A stretch of DNA of 64,000 nt from Campylobacter gracilis (GCF_018374135.1 NZ_JAHAFS010000012.1:21229-85228), one strand, 5' to 3'. Numbered from the stretch's first letter, positions 8,691 to 18,305 are shown. Notes: a model not told the origin generated them from the sequence alone. Numbers and translations: made by a program.

Positions 8691-10943
8691 TTAAAATTTT
8701 ACCTCCGCAGAGAGCATGAAGCTTCTGCTCTCGCCCAGCGTCACGCCGTTTGCCGAGCCTAGCACGCTAGTTACGTTAAGTCCGCCCGCACCGTCGGCGC
8801 TCGCAGGATACATTCCCGCCCAGTATTTTTTGTTAAATACGTTATTTACGTTGAAGCGCAGCGTGGTCTTATCGCCCAAAAGACGCTCGCTCGTATATCT
8901 GATACCAAGATCGGTAACGAAAAAGCTAGGCGTGTGCTGGGTGTTTAGATCATCCAGATACATCTTGCCGGTGTAGTGAAAATTCGTACTGATCGCAAGC
9001 TTATCGGTGCCGGGGATCACGTAATCAAGCATTAAATTTGCATTGATTTTCGGGATGCCGTTTGCGACCTTGCGATTAGCGCCCGCGATGCTTACGTTAT
9101 GCATCTTAGGATCGATGTAGGTAAAGCCTCCTAACACGCTTAAATTTTCGGTGATTCGCCCACCGCTCATAAACTCAAATCCGCGGTTGCGCTGCTCGCC
9201 GTTTATGCCGTAGATCCCCGTAGAGCTATTTAGATACGCGATAGGTCTGCGGATATCGAAATACGCCACGCTAAAATCGATCATATCAGCTACGCGGATT
9301 TTAGCGCCGATCTCGTGCTGCTTGGAGCGATACGAAGATGTGGTAACAACCTCGCCTGCGCGCGGATTGCCGGCCGGATAAGTAAATGTAGAGCCCTGCT
9401 GCAAGCTATCTGCGTAGGTGTAGTAGATACTGGCATCCTCTACCGGATGAAATATCAAACTGCCCGCCCAGCTATAGCCCGAATCGCTATAGGCTTTGAC
9501 AAGTCTTTGCTGACGATTATTGTAGGATTCCTGCCTCATCCACGCCTTAGATGCGCTTAGCATCACGTCAAATTTATCGTTTATCGTGATATCATCTAGC
9601 ACCGAGACGTTATACATATCCAAGATCGCGTAGTGATACAGCCCACTTCCGCGTCTAGCACCGGTATAATTTAGAATTTTAGGATCGTAGATATTGCCTA
9701 TGGTAGGCGAGGTATAGTTGGTGCTCGCGTTTTTATATCTATCCTGCGTCCAATGGTATCCGTTGGTCTGCACGCTGAAATCATGTTCGATATCTCCCGT
9801 GTTAAACTGAGTATTGGCCTTGAGATAGCCGCTTGGCAGGTCGAATCTATATGCCGCCGTAGCACCGCCGCTGTGTCTGGTTTGATAATCGCCCGGCTTC
9901 GTATATTGCGGATGCGTGCTAGGCAAGATGTAGTTTACGATGCCGTGAGTGTCGCGATCGGCACGCTGAAACTGAAAGCCGCCCTCTAAATACCATTTAT
10001 CGGTAGGCGTAAATTTAAATTTCGCGCTTGCGGTCGTGGTTTTTAGATGCATGCCTCCAAAGCTCTGTCCAAGACCGCGCCTTGAGGAATCCACAGCCTT
10101 TGGAAGCTCCATGCCGTCTACGATCTTACCGTCTCGCACGCCGAGAGCAAACTGCCCTGCAAAGCCCTTGGTATTGTGCTCGTAATAGCTCGCCGCGGTT
10201 TCAAAAGTAAGATCGCCCGTCGGATAAAATTCCATCGTGACGCTAGCTAGGCGGCGCTGCAAATTTGAGCCCTTCGGTTGTCTGTCGCCGTTTGATCCGT
10301 AAAATACCGTGCGGTAGCCGAATTTTTCAAATTTATTCGATAGATCAAGACCAAGACCTAGATTGCTGCGCGACATATAATCGCCCCAAATTATGTACTG
10401 ATCTTTTACCGGACGCTTGCGCGTGTAGCTGAAAATGCCCACCGGATTTTGCGCGCCATAGAGCGAGCCCGCGACGCCGTTTTGTACTTGAAAACTCTCA
10501 AACATCGCCATCGGAATCGCCGTCGTCGAAATCGTATAAAAGCCGTCCCAGAAGCTGTTGCCTACGACGCTGCCCTCAAAGCCGCGCGTCTGCGGGCGTC
10601 CTACCGTAGCGCCGCCGCGCATCTGAATCTGCGCGGACGGGAAGTATTTGACCGCCTCCTCATAGCCGGTGACGCCTTGGTGATTCATAATCTCCTTGCT
10701 GATCGTGTTGATCTGATACGGAAGATCCAAAGCGCGCTTACCCGCAAGCATACTATGCTGCACGTTTTTGCTCAAAAAGCCCTCGTCGATGCCGCTCTCG
10801 CTGATATTATCGCCGACGGAATTTACCTCGATTACACCCATATTCTGCGATTTTTCAGACGCAGAATTACTGCCGCTTTGCACTGCAGCCAAACTGCTGC
10901 ATAGTAAGCACATACATGCCGCTAATGAAATTTTAAATTTCAT
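8691..10943 (-). CDS. TonB-dependent siderophore-type outer-membrane receptor
   Basis: A receptor of about 750 residues with a signal peptide (MKFKISLAACMCLLCSSLAAV), a TonB-box-like stretch NMGVIEVNS, and a plug domain with MRGGATVGRPQTRGFEG near residue 120. A 22-strand-type barrel ends in a C-terminal Phe. The plug and barrel read like the FhuE/FpvA group of ferric-siderophore receptors, but the ligand cannot be read from sequence. The chosen ATG has AAGGA upstream. A second in-frame ATG six codons earlier (10961) has GAAGGG, so the start is ambiguous. No TonB, ABC transporter or regulator gene is adjacent, so energy and inner-membrane uptake must come from elsewhere. Iron repression by Fur is expected but no convincing box was seen. 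Confidence 0.85.
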   Translation of the reverse strand: MKFKISLAACMCLLCSSLAAVQSGSNSASEKSQNMGVIEVNSVGDNISESGIDEGFLSKNVQHSMLAGKRALDLPYQINTISKEIMNHQGVTGYEEAVKYFPSAQIQMRGGATVGRPQTRGFEGSVVGNSFWDGFYTISTTAIPMAMFESFQVQNGVAGSLYGAQNPVGIFSYTRKRPVKDQYIIWGDYMSRSNLGLGLDLSNKFEKFGYRTVFYGSNGDRQPKGSNLQRRLASVTMEFYPTGDLTFETAASYYEHNTKGFAGQFALGVRDGKIVDGMELPKAVDSSRRGLGQSFGGMHLKTTTASAKFKFTPTDKWYLEGGFQFQRADRDTHGIVNYILPSTHPQYTKPGDYQTRHSGGATAAYRFDLPSGYLKANTQFNTGDIEHDFSVQTNGYHWTQDRYKNASTNYTSPTIGNIYDPKILNYTGARRGSGLYHYAILDMYNVSVLDDITINDKFDVMLSASKAWMRQESYNNRQQRLVKAYSDSGYSWAGSLIFHPVEDASIYYTYADSLQQGSTFTYPAGNPRAGEVVTTSSYRSKQHEIGAKIRVADMIDFSVAYFDIRRPIAYLNSSTGIYGINGEQRNRGFEFMSGGRITENLSVLGGFTYIDPKMHNVSIAGANRKVANGIPKINANLMLDYVIPGTDKLAISTNFHYTGKMYLDDLNTQHTPSFFVTDLGIRYTSERLLGDKTTLRFNVNNVFNKKYWAGMYPASADGAGGLNVTSVLGSANGVTLGESRSFMLSAEVKF

Positions 10944-11170
10944 CGTTTTCCTTCGTTCCATTATTTTCCCTTCGTTATGGATATATTTAATATTATTTTT
11001 TAGCATATTAGAAAAATTTTCCTAAATTTAGACTAAATTCGAGATATAAATTTATATATTTGTAGTCGCATTTTTGCAGTTTAAAATTTCATAGACGATA
11101 TACTGAGATACAAAAGAAAAATTGCGCAAATTTATATGAAATTCTAAATTTTTAATGTAAAATCGCCCGT

Positions 11171-12004
11171 ATGAAAAAACTAATACTGGCGCTTAAGCAA
11201 GCGCAAAACCGACTCAAAAATTTCTTCCGCCTCTACGATACCGAGCTCATGCACCATGCATCAAGCCTTAGCTTTCACACGATTTTGGCGCTACTGCCGG
11301 TGCTGATGGTTTCGCTTAGCGTCTTTATGCAGCTGCCAAGCTTTAAAGGCTACTACGATAAGATTATGGGCTTTATTTTTTCAAACTTCCTGCCTGCAAA
11401 TCAAGCGAGCATGGCGCACTACATCGAAGAATTTATGGCAAACGGGCTAAGCCTTGGCGTAACGGGCTTTTGCGCGGTGTTAGTTACGTCGGTGCTGTTT
11501 TTCGGGGACTTTGAAGCGATTATCGCGCGAATTTCGCATTCGCCCGAGCGAAGCTTTTTTAAGAGCCTAAGCACCTACTGGACTCTGATGACGCTCGCTC
11601 CTGTGGGGCTTGGAGCGTCATTTTATATCAGCGGCGAGCTTCAGGAGCTACTAAATAAAACCGAGCTTACGAGCTGGATAAATTTGCTTAAAATTCTACC
11701 CTACTTAATCGTTTGGGGGATTTTTGCGATCACTTACGCTACGGCGATCAACCGCGAGATCCGTGCAAAAGCGGTACTTGCCTCATCGCTCGTGGCATCG
11801 ATTTTATGGTGGCTTTCAAGACTGGTTTTTGCGCAATACGTCTTTTATAACAAAACCTATCTTAGTATCTACGGCTCGTTTTCGGTCGCGCTATTTTTCT
11901 TTCTGTGGATCTACATAAGCTGGATTTTCTACCTATACGGCGTGAAATTCTGCGTATTTTTGGACGCTAAATTTAAAAGAGGTGGCGAGCGCCAAAGTGC
12001 TTGA
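11171..12004 (+). CDS. YihY/UPF0761 family inner-membrane protein
   Basis: A protein of 277 residues with about six hydrophobic helices. The N-terminal HHASSLSFHTILALLPVLMV is the conserved opening of the YihY/virulence factor BrkB family. The family was once annotated as ribonuclease BN, which is a misnomer; its actual function is not established. The C-terminal helix is followed by a basic tail. It is transcribed divergently from the siderophore receptor, and about 230 bases of AT-rich DNA between them must contain both promoters. Confidence 0.85.
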   Translation: MKKLILALKQAQNRLKNFFRLYDTELMHHASSLSFHTILALLPVLMVSLSVFMQLPSFKGYYDKIMGFIFSNFLPANQASMAHYIEEFMANGLSLGVTGFCAVLVTSVLFFGDFEAIIARISHSPERSFFKSLSTYWTLMTLAPVGLGASFYISGELQELLNKTELTSWINLLKILPYLIVWGIFAITYATAINREIRAKAVLASSLVASILWWLSRLVFAQYVFYNKTYLSIYGSFSVALFFFLWIYISWIFYLYGVKFCVFLDAKFKRGGERQSA

Positions 12005-12053
12005 AATTTTTAAATTTCATAACGAATTTTACGAAAGATTATATTAAGAATTA

Positions 12054-12098
12054 ACGATAATCGTATATAAATTGGCTGTTTAAACGATAAGTTATCGT
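12054..12098. promoter_or_regulatory. Two related palindromes, candidate operator pair
   Basis: ACGATAATCGT at 12054-12064 is a perfect 5-1-5 palindrome. ACGATAAGTTATCGT at 12084-12098 is a perfect 7-1-7 palindrome. Both use the half-site ACGAT and their centres are 32 bases apart, about three helical turns, so two dimers could sit on one face of the DNA. The sequence between them includes TATATAA, a possible -10. They lie about 95 bases before the orphan gene at 12194 and about 50 bases after the YihY stop. The regulator is unknown. Confidence 0.4.
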
Positions 12099-12193
12099 CA
12101 GCGAAAGGATTAAATTTGAAATCTCGTCTTTGTTCGGTCTATATACGAGCGATCGATCTACTTTAAATTATAGAATTTCTCAAGGAGGGCTAG

Positions 12194-12676
12194 ATGGCGT
12201 TTATAGCGGAATATATTTTGAAAGAGGATTTGAAGAAATATAATGTTATAGACACTGTTAATAAAATTAGGACAAAATTTAAAAAACCCTTATTGAGCAA
12301 TCAAGATATTAGATGGTTAAATTGGGTAGTAGATAAACAAAAACATACCTATCTTATCTTTATCGGTAGCCCTCAATTACCGGATCCACGAGATGGCTAT
12401 ACGGGCGAGGATATTTGGCTGCTTTATTATAAAGGTAGAGAAATCGAGCTTGATATAAGGCGAATTTATGATGAGACTACGAGTAAATATTTCACGGAAA
12501 ATCCATTTAAGGTCAAATATAAATTCCAAAGCATAAATTCTGACATTGGAGATATTTCGATAGACGAGCTTTATAAAATTTTAAATGAAGCCTTGTCTGA
12601 GTATGGTAGCGGCGGTATTGAAAATAGGGAATATGTTTCAAAAGAACACGAAGTCGTAACTTTTCTGCACGATTAA
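12194..12676 (+). CDS. Hypothetical protein, low GC, orphan
   Basis: A soluble protein of 160 residues that I do not recognise. It is rich in Ile, Lys, Tyr and Asp, has no signal peptide or membrane helix, and looks like a small mixed alpha/beta fold. Codon use is clearly more AT-rich than in the neighbouring housekeeping genes, consistent with acquired DNA. The GGAGG five bases before the ATG is a strong ribosome binding site, so translation is likely. The ending is 43 bases from the tail of a broken antitoxin-like gene on the other strand. Immunity-type proteins can look like this, but no toxin is adjacent and that is only a guess. Confidence 0.7.
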   Translation: MAFIAEYILKEDLKKYNVIDTVNKIRTKFKKPLLSNQDIRWLNWVVDKQKHTYLIFIGSPQLPDPRDGYTGEDIWLLYYKGREIELDIRRIYDETTSKYFTENPFKVKYKFQSINSDIGDISIDELYKILNEALSEYGSGGIENREYVSKEHEVVTFLHD

Positions 12677-12719
12677 AATTCAAAGGACCGATGAGCTGCG
12701 TCAAAATACCTCTGATATT

Positions 12720-12989
12720 TCACCATCCAAATTTAATATTTTCTACTGCGCTATAAAACACCCCCCACTCTCTTTTATATTCGTTTATTATCTCATCGGA
12801 TGTTTTTTCTCCCTTATCAACCTTGATAAGATCGATTATATCTTGCTCGTTTGCAAACATACCCTCTATCACGTGGTTGCAGATGATAGATCTGTTTTAC
12901 TCGTATTGTTCTACGCTCAGCTCGTCTTTATATTTTTCAAGTATAGCCAAACTCTTTTCTAAACTATAAACTTCCGGATATTTTTGCAT
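12720..12989 (-). pseudogene. VbhA-like antitoxin gene interrupted by an in-frame TAA
   Basis: The reverse strand encodes 89 residues in one frame from an ATG at 12989 (GGGG nearby upstream) to a TGA at 12720-12722, interrupted only by TAA at codon 31 (12897-12899). Around the stop it reads SVEQYE, stop, NRSIIC. The part after the stop, IEGMFANEQDIIDL then KGEKTSDEIINEY, follows the VbhA antitoxin pattern of an IEG motif, a helix, then a G-E-[IT]-x-x-[DE]-E turn. VbhA proteins inhibit Fic-domain AMP transferases. No fic gene is present here. The family call is from memory of the motif and is moderate; the interruption is read directly. Confidence 0.5.
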
Positions 12990-13225
12990 ACTTTATCCCC
13001 TGGCAATATAAAAATTTTATCAGCTGCGGCGCCCTATTAAAAGCGAAGCACAAACAAGCAAGCATGCTTTTCTGTCACAGACAGCTTGTAAGCAATTCGC
13101 ACTTTGCCGCAACTAAAGCAACGACTATTAGATGACGAGAAATTTTACCGCAAGTAGCTCACAATAAATTTAACAAAGCCCTTATCAAGCAAAAAAGCAA
13201 AGTTAAAAGCCGTCAAATAAAACTG

Positions 13226-13981
13226 CTACTCCCTTACGATGAAAGCTCCAGTAAACTTGCCATTATGCGCGAAATCTCTCGCCTCATCCTCACTCTTAAA
13301 TCCACTTAAAAAGACGCGATAAATCGGCGCGCCATCTATGCTAAATTCTTTGATGATCGCAGGATATCCCGCCGTGCCGTGGTAATCGCGCTGATAAATT
13401 TGTGCGCCGCTTCTGTTTCTAAACGCACCGATTTGTACCATAAAATTTCCGCCGACGATGGTTGCCTTCGGCGAGCCTTTGGCGATAGTATGCCCATAAA
13501 AGCCCACTACTTCGAGCTTTACAGGCGCCGTACCTTTGGCAAATACGCCCACTAGATTGGCAGCTGTTTTGCTAAGATCAATGATGCGACCATCCACGAA
13601 TGGACCGCGGTCATTGATGCGCACGGTTGCGGTAGCGCCGGTGTCGCGATTCGTGACCTTTACCATAGTATTCATTGGATAGGTTTTGTGTGCGGCGGTC
13701 ATGCCATTCATATCGTAAATTTCGCCGTTAGAAGTGTATTTGCCGTGAAAATTCGGCCCATACCAGCTGGCGATACCGATTTGAGTGTCACCGACGCTTA
13801 CCTGCTCTGGATAGTAGGTTTTGCCGTTGATTTTATAAGGGCGCATGGTGGCGGGAGAGTTTTTGCCAATCTTGCCCGCACCGCCCGCAGACGATCTAGA
13901 CGACGGTGCGGTGCGGAACGAGCAACCGGCAAAAATCAGCGCAAAAAGCGCACTAAAAAGAGCGATTTTCTGGTACGACAC
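13226..13981 (-). CDS. rlpA: RlpA-like septal lytic transglycosylase, lipoprotein
   Basis: A 251-residue lipoprotein: the lipobox LIFAGC ends near residue 20. The double-psi beta-barrel domain follows around residues 65-155, with GIASWYGPNFHGKYTSNGE, AAHKTYPMN and NDRGPFVDGRIIDLS. The Asp and His residues of the RlpA active site are present. A C-terminal SPOR domain (FMVQIGAFRNRSGAQ to the end) would bind denuded septal glycan strands. It is 13 bases after the mltD-like gene and forms an operon with it and tatD, the same order as C. jejuni Cj0644-Cj0646 (from memory). Confidence 0.9.
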   Translation of the reverse strand: MSYQKIALFSALFALIFAGCSFRTAPSSRSSAGGAGKIGKNSPATMRPYKINGKTYYPEQVSVGDTQIGIASWYGPNFHGKYTSNGEIYDMNGMTAAHKTYPMNTMVKVTNRDTGATATVRINDRGPFVDGRIIDLSKTAANLVGVFAKGTAPVKLEVVGFYGHTIAKGSPKATIVGGNFMVQIGAFRNRSGAQIYQRDYHGTAGYPAIIKEFSIDGAPIYRVFLSGFKSEDEARDFAHNGKFTGAFIVRE

Positions 13982-13994
13982 CTACGATCCGATC

Positions 13995-14993
13995 TTATTT
14001 GTTGAATTTTATATTATTTAGCGCTATTTCGTTTTTGTCTTTAAGGCTAAGCTCGTTCGCCAAACCTGCTAGCACACGTCCTGGCTTGCGCTGTTTCAGA
14101 CGTGGTTCATACGCTTGAAACGCGCCTTGATTTACGACAAATTCTGCATATTTGCTTTGTGGGATATAAAAGAAGTACTTGCCGTTAAGCGGCGAAATTC
14201 CGTTTTTAATATGTGCGTTATAATCCTGCATCTGCGACGGCGAAATTCCGATCTGTTTTGCAACTGCGCTTAGCTTTGTGCCCGGAGCTACTGCGATACG
14301 CTTTAGCCCCCACGGCTCGCTTTCAAAAAGCAGAATTTTACGCATATTTTCATTTTGAGCGATGTAAGCGTATTTGATAATGCGCTTGATAAAATTCTTA
14401 GTCTCATTAGGAAGTGCGGGGCTTTTTAGCAAGCGATCCAGATCATCGCTGCCAGTAGCTGCAATCGCATTTTTAAGCTTTTGATCGCCACAATTATACG
14501 CCATTAGCGCTAAATACCACTTGCCAAAATTTTGCTTCAGATGCAAAATATACGAAAACGCAGCATCCGTAGAGGCTGCGGGATCGCGACGCTCATCTAC
14601 AGCACTATCTACTCTAAGACCGAAATTTTTTGCGGTCGCCGGCATCAGCTGCCACATACCACCTGCGCTAGCGCCTGATGTGACCGTATTTTTAAGATGA
14701 GATTCTACCATTGCCAAATACAATAAGAATTCCGGAGCTTCAATGTTATCGACCTCGGATTTGACTAAGTAGGCATTGTGCGACTGTGAAGTCACGATAT
14801 GCTTAAACTGCTTGCGATCGCTTGCATTGATCGCACGGAATATGCCCGCGACTACATTTTTGCTCGATTCGTTATTTTCGATGCCGAATTGATTTAAAAT
14901 ATAGTCGTGATTTGCGCGCATCAGACCGGGCTGGCTCGCAAACGCTTCGCCCACTAAAAGTAGGGCTAGTAGTATAAATTTTATGGCTTTCAT
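13995..14993 (-). CDS. mltD: Membrane-bound lytic murein transglycosylase (MltD-like)
   Basis: Cleaves peptidoglycan glycan strands. A signal peptide (ALLLVGEAFA) is followed by an SLT domain, with the catalytic Glu in LAMVESHL near residue 93, then GASAGGMWQLMPATA and LMAYNCG. One LysM-type repeat lies near residues 230-275 (VAPGTKLSAVAKQIGISPSQ). E. coli MltD has two LysM repeats and is longer, so this is a compact form. The signal peptide lacks an obvious lipobox. The start overlaps the tatD stop by four bases. Confidence 0.85.
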   Translation of the reverse strand: MKAIKFILLALLLVGEAFASQPGLMRANHDYILNQFGIENNESSKNVVAGIFRAINASDRKQFKHIVTSQSHNAYLVKSEVDNIEAPEFLLYLAMVESHLKNTVTSGASAGGMWQLMPATAKNFGLRVDSAVDERRDPAASTDAAFSYILHLKQNFGKWYLALMAYNCGDQKLKNAIAATGSDDLDRLLKSPALPNETKNFIKRIIKYAYIAQNENMRKILLFESEPWGLKRIAVAPGTKLSAVAKQIGISPSQMQDYNAHIKNGISPLNGKYFFYIPQSKYAEFVVNQGAFQAYEPRLKQRKPGRVLAGLANELSLKDKNEIALNNIKFNK

Positions 14994-15787
14994 ATCTCTC
15001 CTTTGATTTTATCGCCAAAAAGCCTACAGGCGTTTTGAGTCGTTATTGCTTCGACCTCTTCTACGCTTAGGCTTAAAATTTCCGCGACTTTTTCTACCAC
15101 GAGTCTCGTAAATGCAGGCTCGTTGCGCTCGCCACGATGCGGATGCGGAGTTAGATATGGTGCATCCGTCTCGATTAAGAGGCGCTCTTGCGGAATTTGC
15201 GGTAAGATCTCAGCTAAGTTTTTTGCATTTTTGAATGTCAAAACTCCGCCGATACCGAAGTAAAATCCGTATTCGCTAAGACCTAGCAAAAGCTTGCTGG
15301 CATTGAAGCAGTGCAAAACACCGCCGCATAAATCGCCGGCACGATCTTTTAGAATTCCAAAGCTATCTTCGTTTGCTTCTCGGATATGGACTATAAGTGG
15401 TTTTTGAAGTTGTGTTGCTAGATCGATTTGTGAGATGAAGGCGTCTTTTTGGCGGGAGATTTCTAAGGCTTTGGTTTCCTTGTTCTCTTGCTGCTTAAGT
15501 CTGAAATAATCAAGACCGCATTCGCCAACGCCCACGCATTTGGGATCGTCAGCATACCGCTTCAGCACCTCCATATCGAAAGAATCTATCTCGTATGGAT
15601 GTACCCCTACGGCAAAATACACATTATCCCATGCATGCGAAATTTTACATGCCTTATCTAGGTCTGCTACATCGGCACCGGGAATGATGATGCTGCGCAC
15701 GCCTGCAATCGTGGCGCGCTCAATCACCGCGTCCAAATCAGCATCGAAACTAGCATCGTCTAAATGGCAATGTGTATCTATAATCAT
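14990..15787 (-). CDS. tatD: TatD family metal-dependent deoxyribonuclease
   Basis: A TIM-barrel hydrolase with the family metal ligands in order: DTHCHLDD at the N-terminus, VGVGECGLDYF near residue 92, HIREANED, HCFN, and ETDAPYLTP near residue 205. TatD proteins are 3'-5' exonucleases linked to DNA repair or turnover. I start at the ATG at 15787; a GTG three codons earlier is in frame but has no ribosome binding site. It heads the tatD-mltD-rlpA operon. Confidence 0.9.
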   Translation of the reverse strand: MIIDTHCHLDDASFDADLDAVIERATIAGVRSIIIPGADVADLDKACKISHAWDNVYFAVGVHPYEIDSFDMEVLKRYADDPKCVGVGECGLDYFRLKQQENKETKALEISRQKDAFISQIDLATQLQKPLIVHIREANEDSFGILKDRAGDLCGGVLHCFNASKLLLGLSEYGFYFGIGGVLTFKNAKNLAEILPQIPQERLLIETDAPYLTPHPHRGERNEPAFTRLVVEKVAEILSLSVEEVEAITTQNACRLFGDKIKGEI

Positions 15788-15912
15788 AAAACTCACTTGA
15801 TAAAATTTTTCGAAGCGGATTTTACGTCGTTTTGCAAAATCACACTTAAATTTAAATTAAACGCGGTATTGTAACAAAAAATTTCAGATTTAAACTTAAG
15901 CTTAAAATTCCT

Positions 15913-17436
15913 TCAGCTTTGCCTTAGTTTTTTAGCGAATTCCAGGGCTTCTGCAGTAATCGTCTCGCCGCTTATCATACGAGCTAGCTCTGTTATTTTC
16001 TCATTTTCGCTTAATAACCTCACGCTAGATTTGCCGTTCGTTTTACTTACTAAAAAGTGTGACGCAGCCTTGGAACTAAGCTGCGGCTGGTGCGAGATCG
16101 CAAAAATTTGATAAAATTTTGAAATTTTTACCAGCACATTTGCGATACTCATCGCCTCTTTTCCGCTTAAATTTGAATCAATCTCGTCTAAGATTAAAAT
16201 CCCCTCGCCATTATTTGTAAGCTCCAAGCTCGCAGCAATAAAAGCAAGGCGTAAGCGGTTCGTTTCGCCTGAACTTAAATTCTTAAATTCCGTCTTACAC
16301 AAGCTAACGCAAATTTCGTCTATGCCGCACTCACTAAGCACCTTAAGCTTAAAACTAAGCTCCACGCCGTCCATATAGAGCTGCTTTAGATAGGAATTTA
16401 TCAGATCCTCGAGCCGTTTTTTAGCGCCCTTGCGAGCCTCGCTAATTTTTTTGGCAAGGATAGCGGTGCTTTCGCTAAGACGTTTAAATTCCGCTTGTAG
16501 CTTGGTTTTTTCAAAGCTTAACTGCTCGTAATGCTCAAGCTCTTTCTTGCGCGCTTCAAGCGTAGCTAAAGCCTCTTCTACGCTTCCGTAGCGCCTATTT
16601 AGCGCGCTAAGAGCTTCGATGCGATCTAAAATTTTCTCTATGTCGATGTTTTCTAGCTCCTCTAAATTTAAGCTTTCCTGCTTTAGCCGTAGCTCGTTCA
16701 TCGCATCCTCAAAAAACGCACTATCCAGTCCGCTGAGACTTAGCGCTTCGATGACGCTGCGTTCCAGCTCAAAAACGCCCTGTGCCCTAGCCCAAAGTTC
16801 CTCGATCTTATCTTTTTTACTAAGCTTTTTTTTGATCTGCAAAAGCTCCTCATATTCGCCGATCTTAGGCGATACGCGCTCGATTTTTTCAATCTCGAAG
16901 CGAGCGAATTCCTTTAACTCCTCAATCTTGCGCTCTTGATCTAAAATTTCATCCAGCTGCTTTTTTGTGCGGCTAAATTCCACAAAAGCGCTTTGAAGCT
17001 CCAATAAGCTTTGCGCGTATGCCGTATCTTTTTTCGCGGCGATAAAATCAAGTAATTTTAGCAAGCTGTCGCTACTCATTTCGCCGGCGTTTTTCGCGCC
17101 TAAAAATTTCACGTATTCGCCGGCGATCGTGCTTAGATTTTTTTTCGAGATCGATTGAGAATTTATAAAGTATCGCAAGCTACGCTCTTTTAGAACGCGA
17201 AAGGTATTTGGCGTATCGTTTATCAAGCCGAAATTTTCCATATCAAATTTATGCTCTACGTCCGCTTCTATGAGCTCTGCCTCGCATTCTTTAAGCCCGA
17301 ACACCGCTAAAATAGCGCCTATTAATACCGATTTACCCGCGCCGCTGATGCCTGTAAATACGCTAAGTCCCGGGCCAAAACTAAGCTCGCTCTCGCAAAA
17401 ACCTAGATTATTTTTAATATAAATTCTTTCTAGCAT
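15913..17436 (-). CDS. recN: DNA repair protein RecN
   Basis: An SMC-like ATPase that acts in double-strand break repair. Walker A is GISGAGKSVL near residue 30. A long helical coiled-coil region with two arms runs from about 150 to 350. The ABC signature LSSGETNRLR and Walker B ILILDEIDSNLSG lie near 385 and 415. The length of 507 residues equals the short epsilonproteobacterial form. The ATG at 17436 overlaps the nadK stop (ATGCTAG); an ATG five codons earlier is in frame but has no ribosome binding site. The nadK-recN pair is conserved in the genus. Confidence 0.92.
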   Translation of the reverse strand: MLERIYIKNNLGFCESELSFGPGLSVFTGISGAGKSVLIGAILAVFGLKECEAELIEADVEHKFDMENFGLINDTPNTFRVLKERSLRYFINSQSISKKNLSTIAGEYVKFLGAKNAGEMSSDSLLKLLDFIAAKKDTAYAQSLLELQSAFVEFSRTKKQLDEILDQERKIEELKEFARFEIEKIERVSPKIGEYEELLQIKKKLSKKDKIEELWARAQGVFELERSVIEALSLSGLDSAFFEDAMNELRLKQESLNLEELENIDIEKILDRIEALSALNRRYGSVEEALATLEARKKELEHYEQLSFEKTKLQAEFKRLSESTAILAKKISEARKGAKKRLEDLINSYLKQLYMDGVELSFKLKVLSECGIDEICVSLCKTEFKNLSSGETNRLRLAFIAASLELTNNGEGILILDEIDSNLSGKEAMSIANVLVKISKFYQIFAISHQPQLSSKAASHFLVSKTNGKSSVRLLSENEKITELARMISGETITAEALEFAKKLRQS

Positions 17437-18305
17437 CCGCCGTGTCCCCATCTGAGTTTGGCTTTTAAAACGTCGAAATAATCGTAGCTTCTGCGTTTTA
17501 TTAAATTTGCCTTGGCGTGTGAAATTTTAACGCTTACGCTGTGAAATTCCGCCATATCAAAAACGTCTTGTCCGTCGATGACGACGCTAACCTCGGAGCT
17601 TCCGGCGTTTTTAAAACTTGCGAGATACTCTTTTGGCAGGATCAAAGGTCGCTGCGTTAGGCTGTGCGAGCAGATCGGCGTGACACAAAACACGTCGCAC
17701 AGCGGATAGACGATAGATCCGTTCGCGCTCATATTATACGCGGTCGAGCCTACGGCGGAGCTTACGATCACGCCATCGCCGTAATAGGTGTTGAAATATT
17801 TTCTATTTAAAAACGCGTCGATCTTCGCCATCGAAGAGATGTGGCTGCGGGTGATTACGACGTCGTTAAATGCGGTCTTGCGGACGATTTTACCGCTGCC
17901 GTTTTCCAGTATCACTTCGAGCAAAAACGGGCGCTCGATCTCGTATTCGCCGCGCAAAAATTCCTTTAAAAATTTTGCGAATTCGCCCGGCTGCACGTCC
18001 GTTAAAAACCCGAGAGTGCCCGCGTTGATACCCAAAATAAAAGCGTTTTTGTCGCTTAGCAGCCTCGCAAGCCCGATAAGCGTGCCGTCGCCGCCGAGGC
18101 TGATTAAAAAATTGGTCTTTTTTAAAATTTCTGCAAGCGTATGCGGCTTAAGGCCGAAAAATTCCGCTCCGTCCTCTTCAAGCAAAAGCTCAATACCTTG
18201 CGCTTTTAAAATTTCGCAAATTTGCTCCACGACGGGGCGAATCTCTTCTGATTTTTTGGCTATTAGCCCCGCGAATTTAAGGTTTTTATGAATTTTGTTT
18301 TCCAT
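17430..18305 (-). CDS. nadK: NAD kinase
   Basis: Phosphorylates NAD to NADP in the cytoplasm. The family motifs are present: GGDGTLIGLAR near residue 79, INAGTLGFLTD near 100, and GSTAYNMSANGSIVYP near 188. The length of 291 residues is normal. It is divergent from aspS across about 80 bases, and it is cotranscribed with recN. Confidence 0.95.
   Translation of the reverse strand: MENKIHKNLKFAGLIAKKSEEIRPVVEQICEILKAQGIELLLEEDGAEFFGLKPHTLAEILKKTNFLISLGGDGTLIGLARLLSDKNAFILGINAGTLGFLTDVQPGEFAKFLKEFLRGEYEIERPFLLEVILENGSGKIVRKTAFNDVVITRSHISSMAKIDAFLNRKYFNTYYGDGVIVSSAVGSTAYNMSANGSIVYPLCDVFCVTPICSHSLTQRPLILPKEYLASFKNAGSSEVSVVIDGQDVFDMAEFHSVSVKISHAKANLIKRRSYDYFDVLKAKLRWGHGGC

Noticed and set aside
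10944..11170. Fur box before the siderophore-type receptor
   Set aside because: The region is AT-rich, but no stretch matches the 19-bp or 7-1-7 Fur pattern well enough to separate from background.
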